From Paeniglutamicibacter psychrophenolicus (lineage in GTDB: Bacteria > Actinomycetota > Actinomycetes > Actinomycetales > Micrococcaceae), in contig NZ_JAGIOE010000001.1 of NCBI RefSeq assembly GCF_017876575.1, positions 4,258,443-4,322,442 of the forward strand: DNA of 64,000 nt. Reading direction: 5' to 3'. Both the position numbers and the translations under genes were made by a program. Below, piece by piece: positions 1 to 9,194 of the stretch; positions within the stretch are counted from its first letter, which is position 1; each line of letters opens with the position of its first letter. The notes below the pieces were generated by a model. It was not told the DNA's origin. It did not search any database and worked only from the letters and a program-made list of their open reading frames with translations.

Positions 1-1357
1 GCAGGGATATCCAGGGGTTCAGGATCACGTTGGAAATCATCCAGGCAAAGGCCCCTGATCCGATACCCGCCAGGAACGGGACGGAAAGGCTGCGCAAGAC
101 GGTTCCAACACCGATGCCGATCTTGCGCAGTTGCCACAGATAAAGCGGCAGGACCACCACGACGCTGACCACGGCCTGGGCCATCGCCACGCCCGCCAGC
201 CCGCCGAAATGCGCGCCCAGGAGCAATGCCGGTATCAGGACCGCCAGGCTGCAGCACTGGATCAGGAAGACCACGCCGGTGCGACCCAGCACCACGATGT
301 AGTCATAGATCAGCTCATTGAAGATCTTGCACAGGGCAGCAATCACCAGCCAGGAGAGGGCCGCGGCCGCGGGCAGCCAGACCTCTCCGTAGACGAGCCT
401 GACCAACGGGCGCGAGGCACCTGCGATGGCGAAGAACGCCGGGATGGTCGCCGCTCCCACCACGCCGAAAAGCACAATCACCGACTGCCTCATGCGGGCC
501 GGGTCACCCTGCACCGAGGCGAATGCCGCAGGGGCAACCCGGCGCAATGGTTGCGACACGATGCTGACCGGCCAGCTCGACAGGTTGAACGCCAAGACGT
601 AGAAGCCCAGGACCGTCGCGCCCAAGATGGATCCTGCCACCAGCTGGTCGGTGTATCCGACGGCGAAGACAATGATGCTGGTTCCCGCCAGCGGCAGGCC
701 GAAGCGCATCAGGGGCATGGCGAATTCCCTGGACCAGCCCAGGCGGTAGGGCAGCGGGGAGGCCTTGATGAACATGGCCCCGGACAGGAGGGCGCCCAGC
801 AACCTGCCGATGGCCAGTGCCATGGCACCCATCCCCGTCAGGGCCAGGCCCAGGGCCACCAATGCCCCGACCCACACGTTGACCTGGTCGATCCCCATGC
901 GCGTGCGTTCGCGGAAGTTGCGCTGCAGCAGCGCCGCGGGGCCGGCAACCGCCCCATTGACCAAGACGCTGAGGATCAAGATCCTGACCACGCCGGTGGC
1001 CTCGGGGTTTCCCATGAGGGCGGTGAAGGCCGGAGCACCGATCCATCCGAGCGCAGCAATGATGCTGCTGGAAACCACTGAGATCGTGTTCACCGTCGGT
1101 GCGATCTGCGCCGGGTCGGTGGGCCAGCGCACGATCGCCAGGCTCACACCGAGCTCGTTGAAGCTCAGCACCGCCATGAGCGCAACCAGGGCCACGGCGA
1201 ACGTGCCGAATTGCTCGGGCCCCAGAACACGAGCCAACACGATCCCGATGCCCAGCGTGCCGAACCTCGAGGCGATGGTGTTCACCAGGCTCCACCCGAA
1301 GGCGCTCGAGGCCCCTGGCACCGAGTCTTGGAGCTTGCGCTGGTTGGTGGCGGTCAT
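1..1357 (-). CDS. Polysaccharide flippase (Wzx/PST type), C-terminus outside window
   Basis: I translated this frame by hand. It is open from an ATG at 1357 to the window edge, about 452 residues with no stop. It is a membrane protein with a long series of hydrophobic helices, small polar loops and repeated Gly/Ala/Val segments typical of the MATE/PST oligosaccharide flippase fold. Early residues include the motif VLARVLGPEQFGTFAVALV, characteristic of lipopolysaccharide/exopolysaccharide exporters. Role by family: moving lipid-linked repeat units across the membrane. It starts one base after the stop of the aminotransferase, so it is the last visible gene of the glycan operon. The usual family length of 430-500 suggests little is missing. 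Substrate unknown. Confidence 0.85.
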   Translation of the reverse strand, partial: MTATNQRKLQDSVPGASSAFGWSLVNTIASRFGTLGIGIVLARVLGPEQFGTFAVALVALMAVLSFNELGVSLAIVRWPTDPAQIAPTVNTISVVSSSIIAALGWIGAPAFTALMGNPEATGVVRILILSVLVNGAVAGPAALLQRNFRERTRMGIDQVNVWVGALVALGLALTGMGAMALAIGRLLGALLSGAMFIKASPLPYRLGWSREFAMPLMRFGLPLAGTSIIVFAVGYTDQLVAGSILGATVLGFYVLAFNLSSWPVSIVSQPLRRVAPAAFASVQGDPARMRQSVIVLFGVVGAATIPAFFAIAGASRPLVRLVYGEVWLPAAAALSWLVIAALCKIFNELIYDYIVVLGRTGVVFLIQCCSLAVLIPALLLGAHFGGLAGVAMAQAVVSVVVVLPLYLWQLRKIGIGVGTVLRSLSVPFLAGIGSGAFAWMISNVILNPWISL

Positions 1358-1358
1358 C

Positions 1359-2483
1359 TCAGCCCAGTGCCTTGGCCAGCTCGTTGACGACGTGTTCCTG
1401 GATCTCGGCCGTGATGTGCGGGTACAGCGGCAGCGACAGGATGCGGGTTGCCGCGAGCTCAGAGACGGGGAAGCTGCCCGCCGGCCGGCCAAGCGACGCG
1501 AATGCCTTGGTCAGGTGCAGCGGGTAGGGATAGTGGATCCCCGCCCCGATGCCCGCCTCGTTCAGCGTCTTCAGCACCCGGTCGCGCTCGGGAACCCGGA
1601 TGACATACAGGTGCCAGACATCCTCGTTGCCCGGGGCGCTGCGCGGAACCACGACTCCCGGAAGCTTGTGCAGCAGTTCGGCATACCGTTCGGCGGCAAG
1701 CCTGCGCTGCGCATTCCAGCCTGCAAGCCTTGTGAGCTTGGCGTTGAGCACCACGGCCTGGACGGTGTCCATGCGGGCGTTGAAGCCCACGACATCGTGC
1801 TCGTACTTGGCCGCGCTTCCGTGCGCCCCGAGGATCCGTGCGCGTTCGGCGAGCGCCGGGTCATTGGTGATCACGGCCCCTGCGTCGCCGGCCGCCCCGA
1901 GGTTCTTGCCCGGGTAGAAGCTGGTCCCCGCGGCAAGGCCGATGGTTCCGGCTGCCCGCCCATGCCGTCTCGCGCCCTGTGCCTGGGCGGCATCTTCGAT
2001 GATGGCCAGGTCGTGGGCTGCGGCGACGGGCTCAAGCGTTTCGATGAAGGCGCTCTGGCCGTAGAGGTGGACCGGCATGATGGCCCGGGTCCGCTCGGTG
2101 ACGGCGTCCGCGACGGCGGCCGGGTCGATGAGCAGGTACTCGGGGTCGACATCGACGAGCACCGGAACGGCACCGATGCGGCAGACGGCCTCGGCTGTGG
2201 CAATGAACGTGTTGGCCGGCAGGATGACCTCGTCCCCTGCCTCGATGCCGGCGGCCCGCAACGCGAGCTCCAGGGCATCGGTGCCGTTACTGGCCCCGAG
2301 GCAGTGTCGTGCCCCGAGGAAGTCCGCGTAGGCGCGTTCGAAGTCCGCCACCTGGTGTCCGCCGATGAACGAGGTGTTGCCAAAGACCTCGGCAAGCCCC
2401 TGGGTGACTTCGTCGTTGATTTCCGCTTGCTGCGCCCGCAGGTCCACCAGTGGGATGCTGCGCGTGGCTGGTTCGGTGTTCAT
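1359..2483 (-). CDS. DegT/DnrJ/EryC1 family sugar aminotransferase
   Basis: This is a 374-residue PLP-dependent nucleotide-sugar aminotransferase. The motif FYPGKNLGAAGDAGA contains the Schiff-base lysine (about Lys193), and IIEDAAQAQGA holds the pyridine-ring aspartate. The start at 2483 begins MNTEPATRSIPLVDL and overlaps the upstream stop by four bases (ATGA), so the longer open frame upstream is not used. The sequence style resembles FdtB/WbpE enzymes that add a 3-amino group to a keto-sugar. With the Gfo/Idh dehydrogenase of the same operon it could form a 3-amino sugar. The substrate is inferred only. Confidence 0.9.
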   Translation of the reverse strand: MNTEPATRSIPLVDLRAQQAEINDEVTQGLAEVFGNTSFIGGHQVADFERAYADFLGARHCLGASNGTDALELALRAAGIEAGDEVILPANTFIATAEAVCRIGAVPVLVDVDPEYLLIDPAAVADAVTERTRAIMPVHLYGQSAFIETLEPVAAAHDLAIIEDAAQAQGARRHGRAAGTIGLAAGTSFYPGKNLGAAGDAGAVITNDPALAERARILGAHGSAAKYEHDVVGFNARMDTVQAVVLNAKLTRLAGWNAQRRLAAERYAELLHKLPGVVVPRSAPGNEDVWHLYVIRVPERDRVLKTLNEAGIGAGIHYPYPLHLTKAFASLGRPAGSFPVSELAATRILSLPLYPHITAEIQEHVVNELAKALG

Positions 2484-3685
2484 AGGTCCACCCCGCTGTG
2501 GCTCCATTTTTCGCGTTCGGTCGGTGCCCCGGATTTCATCGCCGTGCGGAACCGGGACACCTCGAAGGCCGAGCGCAGCAGGGAGCGGGCACGCGTGCCC
2601 GCCGAGGTGCTGCCGCGATGGGCCAGCAGGTCGAAATAGATCTTGGCCAGTTCGTTGGCGCTGCGATCCAGGCTGTAACGGGACTCGACCAAGGTGCGGC
2701 CGAAGGCACCCAGCCGAACGCGCAGATCGGGATCGGCAAACAGGGCCAGCAGTGCGGCTTCGAGGTCCGCGACCCCGCGACCCCCGTACCCGAACCATCC
2801 CTCGGACAGGAAATGCTCGGCGTTTTCCTCGGTGAGGGTCTTCCAGTAGCCGGCTTCCCCCTGCACGATCAGTGCCTTTGCGTGGGCCATGCCCTTGATG
2901 GCCGAGGTGCCCATGCCCAGGACGATGTCGGCGGCGGCGTAGGCGGGGCGCGGATCCTCCAGGTAGCCAAGCGCATCAACGACGATGCGCCCGTGCGCCT
3001 TGTTGATCTCCCAGGCACGTTCCCGCACCTGTTCCATGCCGTCCCCGTCTCCGGCGATCAGCAGGCGCACCGGGTGTTCTTCCGCCAGGCGGTCGACCAA
3101 CGCGATGGCGCTGAGGATGCCCTGGAGTTTTTCCAGCTCGGTGCTCAGCATGGAGACGACCGAGACGACCAGTTCCCCGTCCGCGATGCCAAGCTGCCGC
3201 CGGGCCCCGGCCGCGTCGACGGTGGTGTTGGCTTGCACGTCCACGGGTGGTTCCAGCAGGAACGCGGTGCGCTGCTGCCAGGCCAATTCGCTGGCCATTG
3301 CCGGGGTCCCCACGATGATGGGCAGGTGCCGGGGCAGGAATTCGGGCACATGCATGGACATGACCGAGGCCACCACGGGGGTGCTGTTGCGGATTCCCGC
3401 CGAGAAGCTTGCCGCGAGGCTGGGTCCCCATTCGTAGGCGTGGACCACGTCGATGCGGTGTTCGTCGATCAGCCGGTTCAGTTCGAGGCGCCATTGCTTG
3501 GCGTTCCCGGTCCCGGGTGCCTCGGCATAGGGGATCCCCAGGTCCCGGACCATGGACACCAGCACCCCGTCAGGGGCATAGATGACCACCTCATGGCCAA
3601 GCTCCCTGACCTTTCCGGCCAGTTCGATGGCATTGAGCTGGGAACCTCCCATGCCCATGTGGTGTGGGCAAACCAGGATCTTCAT
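2480..3685 (-). CDS. GT4-like family glycosyltransferase
   Basis: This is a 401-residue GT-B glycosyltransferase. The N-terminus MKILVCPHHMGMGGSQLNA has the glycine-rich loop of GT4 enzymes that grip the acceptor. Around residues 190-270 there is a Rossmann-like nucleotide-sugar half (LLIAGDGDGMEQVRERA) followed by the GMGTSAIKGMAHAKALIV region, where GT4 proteins place the donor-binding acidic residues. No membrane segment is evident, so it is probably a peripheral membrane enzyme adding one sugar to the lipid-linked repeat. It begins two bases after the acyltransferase stop and overlaps the next gene by four bases, so it is translationally coupled. Donor and linkage cannot be read from sequence. 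Confidence 0.85.
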   Translation of the reverse strand: MKILVCPHHMGMGGSQLNAIELAGKVRELGHEVVIYAPDGVLVSMVRDLGIPYAEAPGTGNAKQWRLELNRLIDEHRIDVVHAYEWGPSLAASFSAGIRNSTPVVASVMSMHVPEFLPRHLPIIVGTPAMASELAWQQRTAFLLEPPVDVQANTTVDAAGARRQLGIADGELVVSVVSMLSTELEKLQGILSAIALVDRLAEEHPVRLLIAGDGDGMEQVRERAWEINKAHGRIVVDALGYLEDPRPAYAAADIVLGMGTSAIKGMAHAKALIVQGEAGYWKTLTEENAEHFLSEGWFGYGGRGVADLEAALLALFADPDLRVRLGAFGRTLVESRYSLDRSANELAKIYFDLLAHRGSTSAGTRARSLLRSAFEVSRFRTAMKSGAPTEREKWSHSGVDL

Positions 3686-3687
3686 GA

Positions 3688-4377
3688 CTATCGCTCCCCC
3701 GCGGTCTCGGCCAGCGCATGGCGCTGCATGCTTGACGTGTTGAATGGTGCCGGGCCCAGCCGGTGCGCCGGATTCCCGGCCCAGGTGCAGTTGGCCGGCT
3801 GGTCCTGGAGCAGCACGGCGCCCATGCCCAGGACCGCACCATCACCGACCTCCAGGTCCTGCCGCACACTGGCGTTCATCCCCAGGTAGGCGGCGGCCCC
3901 GATGCAGGTTCCCCCGCCCAGGACGACGCCTGCGGCCAGGGTTGCATAGTCTCCCAGGTGGTTGTCGTGGGTCAGTACCACCCGGGGCATCAGCACCACA
4001 TGCGCCCCGACGGTGACATCGCAGGTCAATACGCATCCGGGCAGGACGATACTGCCGGGGCCCAGCGAGCACCCGACGCCCACGCTGGCGCTGCGGCTCA
4101 CGTGGCCGGCGTATCGTTCCGGCCCGACTCCCAGTGTCCGCAGCCGGTGCACGATGCCGCGGCGAACCTGGCCATTGCCGGCACACACCAGCAGCAGTTC
4201 GCTGCGTTCCGCGGCCAGGGCGATGCCGCCCAGCACCCGGACCCCGGCCACCAGGTGGCCGTGCAGTGCAGTGAAGTCATCGAGCATGCCGACCACCTCG
4301 TGGTCGCCCGTGTCTGTGATGGATGAAGCGGTCTCCCGCGCCAGTCCCCCGGCGGCCAGCAGCAAGATCCGAGACAT
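3688..4377 (-). CDS. NeuD/PglD-type sugar O- or N-acyltransferase
   Basis: The 229-residue product has two parts. An N-terminal Rossmann-like domain (MSRILLLAAGGLARETAS) is of the PglD_N type. A left-handed beta-helix follows from about residue 95, built of hexapeptide repeats (for example GPGSIVLPGCVL). The LTHDNHLGDY segment supplies the usual catalytic histidine, and the WAGNPAHRLGP tail is typical of acetyl-CoA-dependent hexapeptide transferases. It lies three bases after a PglE/ArnB-like aminotransferase. That pairing is the one used to make N-acetylated 4-amino sugars such as bacillosamine. The exact sugar and acyl donor are inference. Confidence 0.88.
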   Translation of the reverse strand: MSRILLLAAGGLARETASSITDTGDHEVVGMLDDFTALHGHLVAGVRVLGGIALAAERSELLLVCAGNGQVRRGIVHRLRTLGVGPERYAGHVSRSASVGVGCSLGPGSIVLPGCVLTCDVTVGAHVVLMPRVVLTHDNHLGDYATLAAGVVLGGGTCIGAAAYLGMNASVRQDLEVGDGAVLGMGAVLLQDQPANCTWAGNPAHRLGPAPFNTSSMQRHALAETAGER

Positions 4378-4380
4378 GGC

Positions 4381-5547
4381 CTACTCCTTGGGGTTTGCCA
4401 GCGCGTCGATGACGCGTTGCTGGTCGGTGTCGGAGAGTTGGTGGTACAGGGGCAGGATCAGCGTGTTTCGGGTCAGCCGGTCCGTCACCGGCAGTCCGCC
4501 GCTGGCCACGTGGGCGTAGGCGGGTTGCTGGTGCGCGGCCATGATGCCGCGTCGGGCGGAAATCCCGAGCCTGCCCAGGTGTTCGAGCAGTCCCTCGCGA
4601 TCCAGCGGGTATTCGGGCAGCACCTCGAGCCAGCAGGACTGGAAGTTGGAAGTTCCGTGTTCCGGGTCCCGCACCAGTTCCAACCCGGCGATCACCTCCA
4701 GCGCGTCCCGGTACCGTTGCACCAGTTCGCGGCGGCGGGCCACCATCGCATCCAGCTTGCCCAGCTGCACCAGGCCCATGGCCGCCTGCAGGTCGGTCAT
4801 GCGGTAGTTGTATCCGATCTCCGCATAGCTTTCGGCCGGGGCGACGAGTGCAGAGTGGCGTTCGGCGGCTGAGACTCCCATGGCATGTTCACGCAGGGTC
4901 CGGGCGCGGGCGGCCCACGCCTCGTTGTTGGTGGTGAGCATCCCGCCCTCGCCGGTGGTCAGCAGCTTCCGGGGGTGGAAGGACCAGGCGCTGACATCCG
5001 CCCCGCGACCCACCGGTTCACCGCGGTAGGTGGATCCCGCGGCGCAGGCGGCGTCTTCGATGAGTTTCAACCCGTGGCTGTCGCACCAGTGGCGGATGGG
5101 CGACAAATCGACAGGAATCCCGCCCTGGTCGACGACGATGACGGCGGTCGTCGCCACGGTCAGCCCCCGCTCGAGGGTTTCAACGGTGACGTTTCCGGTG
5201 CCGGGCTCCACGTCGACGAAGACGGGGTGCGCACCGACATAGGTCGGCGCGTTGGCCGTGGCGATGAAGGAGAAGGATGGAACCAGGACGTCGTCACCGG
5301 CCTTCACCCCGGCCACGAGCAAGGCCAGGTGCAGCGCGGTGGTGCAACTTGAGGTGGCTACCGCATGTGCCGCCATCTGGTGCTTGGCAAACGCCGCTTC
5401 GAAGGCTGCGGTCCTCGGGCCCTGGGCCACCCAACCCGAGGCCACGACCTCCGCGATGGCCTGGGCTTCCTCCTCGCCCAGCCATGGCTTCATGACATTG
5501 ATGCGTTCAAGGGTTGCCGGCGCGGCGACCGACGGGACGGTGTTCAT
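4381..5547 (-). CDS. PglE/ArnB-like PLP sugar aminotransferase
   Basis: This is a 388-residue DegT/DnrJ/EryC1 aminotransferase and the second in the operon. SFHPRKLLTTGEGG carries the PLP lysine (about Lys194) and LIEDAACAAGS the ring-binding aspartate. SARRGIMAAHQQPAY near the C-terminus resembles the substrate loop of PglE-like enzymes that aminate a 4-keto-6-deoxy sugar. The chosen start (MNTVPSVAAPATLER, 5547) overlaps the stop of the epimerase gene by four bases. The next gene is the matching acyltransferase. No obvious PglF-like 4,6-dehydratase lies in the window, so the keto-sugar must come from another gene or from the neighbouring short-chain dehydrogenase. Confidence 0.9.
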   Translation of the reverse strand: MNTVPSVAAPATLERINVMKPWLGEEEAQAIAEVVASGWVAQGPRTAAFEAAFAKHQMAAHAVATSSCTTALHLALLVAGVKAGDDVLVPSFSFIATANAPTYVGAHPVFVDVEPGTGNVTVETLERGLTVATTAVIVVDQGGIPVDLSPIRHWCDSHGLKLIEDAACAAGSTYRGEPVGRGADVSAWSFHPRKLLTTGEGGMLTTNNEAWAARARTLREHAMGVSAAERHSALVAPAESYAEIGYNYRMTDLQAAMGLVQLGKLDAMVARRRELVQRYRDALEVIAGLELVRDPEHGTSNFQSCWLEVLPEYPLDREGLLEHLGRLGISARRGIMAAHQQPAYAHVASGGLPVTDRLTRNTLILPLYHQLSDTDQQRVIDALANPKE

Positions 5548-6593
5548 TTCAGCCCCGCCCCCGTCTTGGATCCGGCCAGGCGGCCAGCAGCGACTTCCTC
5601 GCGCAGCGGTTCCCACCAGGTAACGAGCCTGCGCAGGCCTTCCTCGAGCCCCACCTTGGCGGTGAACCCGAGATCGCGTTGCGCCGCCGAGGTGTCGGCC
5701 AAACGGCGGGCAACCCCGTTGACGGCGCGTTCGGGCCCGTGCTCCACTTCCAGGTCAGACCCCATGACCTTCAGCAGCGCCTCTGCGAGCCCCAGCAGGC
5801 TGGTCTCGGTGCCGCTGGCGATGTTGTAGGTGCCCTCGTTGATGCCGCTGGCGGCAGCCAGGAGGTTGGCGCGGGCAATGTCCCGGGTGAACACGAAGTC
5901 CATGGTTTGGTCCCCGGTGCCGAAGATCAGCGGCGGCAGCCCGTCGGCGATGCGTTCCATCCAGCGAACCAGCACCTCGGTGTAGGCGCCGTGCACGTCC
6001 ATGCGCGGCCCGTAGACGTTGAAGTAGCGCAGGGCGACGTAGTTGGTGCCGTACATGGCCCGGAAGGCGCGCAGCATCCCTTCGTTGAAGGTCTTTGCGG
6101 CCCCGTAGAAGGTGTCGTTGTTGTAGGGGTGGTGGCGCTCGGTGGTGGGGAAGTTCTCGGCCTGGCCATAGACCGAGGCGCTGGAAGCCACGACGAGCTT
6201 GGGCACCCTGGCCCGCGCCGCTGCCTCCAGGACGTTGAATGTCCCATCGACAAGCACCTCCAGGGCCAGGCGCGGCTCTTCGGCGCATTGCGTGATGCGG
6301 ATGGCTGCTTGGTGCAAGACGACGTTCTTGCCCTCCACCAGGTCGCCCACCAGCTTCGTGTCGGCCAGGTCCCCCTCCACGAGGGTGCAACGTCCCGTGG
6401 CCAGTGCCCCGGCCAGGTTGCTGCGTCGGCCGCGGACCAGGTTGTCCAGCACATCCACGTGCCCGGCCCCGGCGGCCAGCAGCTGGTCGACGATTTCCGA
6501 GCCGATGGTTCCCGCGCCCCCGGTGACCAGGTATTTCCCGCCTGCCAGGACGGCCGTGTCAATTGCCCGGCCGCCGGTGATGTCCTCGTTCAT
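5544..6593 (-). CDS. NAD-dependent nucleotide-sugar epimerase/dehydratase
   Basis: This 349-residue extended short-chain dehydrogenase has the NAD-binding motif GGAGTIG at about residues 25-31. A SSASVYGQ motif supplies the catalytic serine, and YGAAK supplies the YxxxK catalytic pair. The LRYFNVYGPRMD segment and C-terminal substrate domain place it with UDP-glucose/UDP-GlcNAc 4-epimerases and related dehydratases. It is likely cytoplasmic and supplies a precursor to the aminotransferase that overlaps its stop. Without a structure-based comparison, epimerase against dehydratase cannot be settled. The 33-base gap to the upstream oxidoreductase is the largest within the operon. Confidence 0.88.
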   Translation of the reverse strand: MNEDITGGRAIDTAVLAGGKYLVTGGAGTIGSEIVDQLLAAGAGHVDVLDNLVRGRRSNLAGALATGRCTLVEGDLADTKLVGDLVEGKNVVLHQAAIRITQCAEEPRLALEVLVDGTFNVLEAAARARVPKLVVASSASVYGQAENFPTTERHHPYNNDTFYGAAKTFNEGMLRAFRAMYGTNYVALRYFNVYGPRMDVHGAYTEVLVRWMERIADGLPPLIFGTGDQTMDFVFTRDIARANLLAAASGINEGTYNIASGTETSLLGLAEALLKVMGSDLEVEHGPERAVNGVARRLADTSAAQRDLGFTAKVGLEEGLRRLVTWWEPLREEVAAGRLAGSKTGAGLK

Positions 6594-6626
6594 GATGCCC
6601 CCAGTTTTTCTTGTTCTGTCCTTGTG

Positions 6627-7709
6627 TTATTTGGCCTCTTCAAGGCGCATCGCTTCTCCTTGCACCCGAGCTCGGCGCCCGCCCTTTGCAAGGCTGCGGC
6701 TAGTGGCTTCCAGGACCGAAAGGACCCGCATCGCCGCCCGGCCGTCGGTCGGCGATGCCAGGCCTTGGCTGATGCTGGAGTGGAACTGCTTCACCATCGC
6801 CCCCAATGGCTCGAATTCCTCAAGCGCCGGGGACCAGGTGTCGCCCAGGCGATAGGAGATGGAGGCGTTGCGCCGGTGGGCGCTGTCCTCGTTGGTCAGT
6901 TCCTGGGCCTGCAGGTCAACGCCGCGGTCGTAGATGCTCAGGCGCTGTTGCGGATTCAGGTCGTCCCACACCAAGGTCCGCTTGGACCCGCCGACGACCA
7001 TCCGCCGGATCTTGGTCGGGCTGAGCCAGTTCACGTGGATGTGTGCCAGTCCGCCGCCGGGCAGCGGCAGGGACAGGTACCCCACGCAGGCCTTCCCGGC
7101 CCCGAGCGGGTCGGCCGACTGCGCCGTCACCGTCAAGGGACTAAGCCCCTCGGGAAGGATGAAGTCCAGGATGGACAGGTCATGCGGCGCCAGGTCCCAG
7201 AACACGTCGACGTCGGGCTGGATCAGCCCCAGGTTGATGCGGACCGAATCGATGTAGAGGATCTCCCCCAGGTCCCCGTCGGCAATGAGCTGACGCATCT
7301 TCATCACCGCGGGGGTGTAGCAATACGTGTGGTCGGCCATCAGCACGAGCCCGCGGTCGTGTGCGGTGTCGACCATTTCCTGGCCGGCGGTCCCGCGATC
7401 GGCCAAGGGCTTTTCCACCAGTACATGCTTTCCGGCCATCAGTGCGGCCATGGCAATGGCCGAGTGGGTGCGGGCGGGAGTGGCGATGGCTACGGCGTCG
7501 AGTGCATGTTCCTCGAGCAGTTCGGTGACATCCGGAACCACCGCGGGGTGGCCCACCTTGGCGGACAGTGCCGTGGCACGTTCGGTGTCCAGGTCGCAGA
7601 TCGCCACCAGGTTCCACAACGGCGAGGCGGAAAGGTTGCGGGCCAGATTCGGTCCCCAGTATCCGGCCCCAATGACCGCGATGTTCAACGGCTGACCCAT
7701 GTTCGACAT
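6627..7709 (-). CDS. Gfo/Idh/MocA family nucleotide-sugar oxidoreductase
   Basis: This is a 360-residue NAD(P)-dependent oxidoreductase. The dinucleotide-binding loop is VIGAGYWGPNLARNL near residues 11-25 and the family EKP motif is HVLVEKPLAD. The C-terminal alpha/beta domain follows (about 130-330). Relatives such as WbpB/WlbA oxidise the C3 hydroxyl of UDP-sugar acids so that an aminotransferase can act. The two aminotransferases in this operon make that role plausible. A second methionine at 7700 is an alternative start. The first, at 7709, abuts the stop codon of the glycosylphosphotransferase. Confidence 0.9.
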   Translation of the reverse strand: MSNMGQPLNIAVIGAGYWGPNLARNLSASPLWNLVAICDLDTERATALSAKVGHPAVVPDVTELLEEHALDAVAIATPARTHSAIAMAALMAGKHVLVEKPLADRGTAGQEMVDTAHDRGLVLMADHTYCYTPAVMKMRQLIADGDLGEILYIDSVRINLGLIQPDVDVFWDLAPHDLSILDFILPEGLSPLTVTAQSADPLGAGKACVGYLSLPLPGGGLAHIHVNWLSPTKIRRMVVGGSKRTLVWDDLNPQQRLSIYDRGVDLQAQELTNEDSAHRRNASISYRLGDTWSPALEEFEPLGAMVKQFHSSISQGLASPTDGRAAMRVLSVLEATSRSLAKGGRRARVQGEAMRLEEAK

Positions 7710-9194
7710 TTAGTATGCACCTTCCGGTTTGATCATGACCTTCACGGTCCGCCACATGATCATGAGGTCCCCGGTCACCGACCAGTTCTCCACGTAGTAC
7801 AAATCGAGGCGGATGCTTTCATCCATTGGCAGGTCCGAACGTCCGCGGGTCTGCCATAATCCCGTGACGCCTGGCTTGATGTACAGGCGCCGTTCGGTGG
7901 CTCCCTCGTACTGGGCCACTTCGCTCGCCAACGGCGGACGGGGGCCCACCAAGGACATGTCGCCCTTGAGGACGTTGAACAGCTGGGGCAATTCATCGAG
8001 AGAATACTTGCGCATCCATCTGCCCGCGCCGGTGATCCTCGGGTCGGCCTTGTGCTTGAAGAGGTAGCCGTGGCCCTCGTTTTCGCCTTGGAGGCTTTCC
8101 AGTTGGTCCTCGGCATCAACCACCATCGAGCGGAACTTGTACATCTTGAACGGTTCCCCGCTGCGGCCAACCCGATACTGGGAGAAGAAGGCCGGGCCTT
8201 CGCTGTCTTTCCTGACGGTGATTGCCAGGACGGCCAGGACCGGGGCGAGCAGGATCAGCGCGGTCCCCGACAAGACGATGTCCATGGCGCGTTTGACCAC
8301 GTGGTGCCCGCCGTCGAAGTTGGGCAGGTCCACATGCATCAGTGGCAGGCCCTCGACCGGGCGCATCCTGATGCGGGGGCCTGCGACATTCGTCAGGCTC
8401 GAGACCAGGATGATCTGGGTGCGTGATTCTTCCAAACGCCATCCCAGCTTGCGGATCTCTTCGTTGCCGGCACGCAGCGAACCGGCGACGATGACGGCAT
8501 CGGCCCCCGTGCTGGCCACCACGTTTTCCAGGTTGGCCAGGCCCGCGCGTTGCAGGTAGGCCGCACCGTGCCCGGGCACCACCTCTTCGTCATAAACCGC
8601 GCCTACGACCTTGTAGGCCGCACCGGAGTGCTGGGCGAGCCGTTCGGTGACATATCGGATATCCGGTATCTGGCCGACGACCACCACGTGGGACAGGAAG
8701 TGCCCGGACTTGGTGCTTTGCCGCGTCAGCCATTGGCGCCAGAGCCACCGTTCCAGCAGCAGCGCCATCAGCCCGACGGGGTAGACGGCCATAAGGATCC
8801 AGCGGTTCTCCAGCGAATTGGTGAGGATGATGGCCATGGCGGTCCAGCCTGCGGAGACTGCAGTGGCATCGACAACACGCTTGTATTCCATGGCGCCTGC
8901 GCCGATGCGCTGCAATGATCGGGTGCGGTAGAGCGCAAGCAGAAGCATCCAGAACATGGCCGCGACGGCTATCTCCAGCATCCCGGTGCTCGCGACTCCG
9001 GGAAAGGCCATCGAACCGATGGCGGATACCAACACGATGGTTGCTACATCCGTTGCGGTTAGTCGCCACGTGAATCTGCGTCGCCACGCCCTGGCGGGTG
9101 CTTCGACCGTAATCGCCTCGGTGCGGGCGCGCACGTTGGCGCGCACCGGCCACCAACGCGAGGCCGCATCGAATGACTCGTTGATGTTGGTCAT
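7710..9194 (-). CDS. Polyprenyl glycosylphosphotransferase initiating glycan synthesis
   Basis: This is a 494-residue membrane protein of the WbaP/CpsE type. Four or five N-terminal transmembrane helices are followed by a soluble CoA-binding-like region (residues about 150-290). A C-terminal bacterial sugar transferase domain begins at KRAMDIVLSGTALILL and includes YKFRSMVVDAE and LDELPQLFNVLKGDMSLVGP. These hold the conserved catalytic Asp/Glu and Arg residues. The family transfers a sugar-1-phosphate to undecaprenyl phosphate, the first step of a repeat unit. The start MTNINESFD at 9194 is preceded by GAAGGA, a good ribosome site, so the longer upstream frame is not used. It is the first gene of the operon. 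Confidence 0.93.
   Translation of the reverse strand: MTNINESFDAASRWWPVRANVRARTEAITVEAPARAWRRRFTWRLTATDVATIVLVSAIGSMAFPGVASTGMLEIAVAAMFWMLLLALYRTRSLQRIGAGAMEYKRVVDATAVSAGWTAMAIILTNSLENRWILMAVYPVGLMALLLERWLWRQWLTRQSTKSGHFLSHVVVVGQIPDIRYVTERLAQHSGAAYKVVGAVYDEEVVPGHGAAYLQRAGLANLENVVASTGADAVIVAGSLRAGNEEIRKLGWRLEESRTQIILVSSLTNVAGPRIRMRPVEGLPLMHVDLPNFDGGHHVVKRAMDIVLSGTALILLAPVLAVLAITVRKDSEGPAFFSQYRVGRSGEPFKMYKFRSMVVDAEDQLESLQGENEGHGYLFKHKADPRITGAGRWMRKYSLDELPQLFNVLKGDMSLVGPRPPLASEVAQYEGATERRLYIKPGVTGLWQTRGRSDLPMDESIRLDLYYVENWSVTGDLMIMWRTVKVMIKPEGAY

Noticed and set aside
5514-7859. 781-codon plus-strand open frame
   Set aside because: Antisense to the epimerase and Gfo/Idh genes, which have clear catalytic motifs; no start signal or family resemblance.
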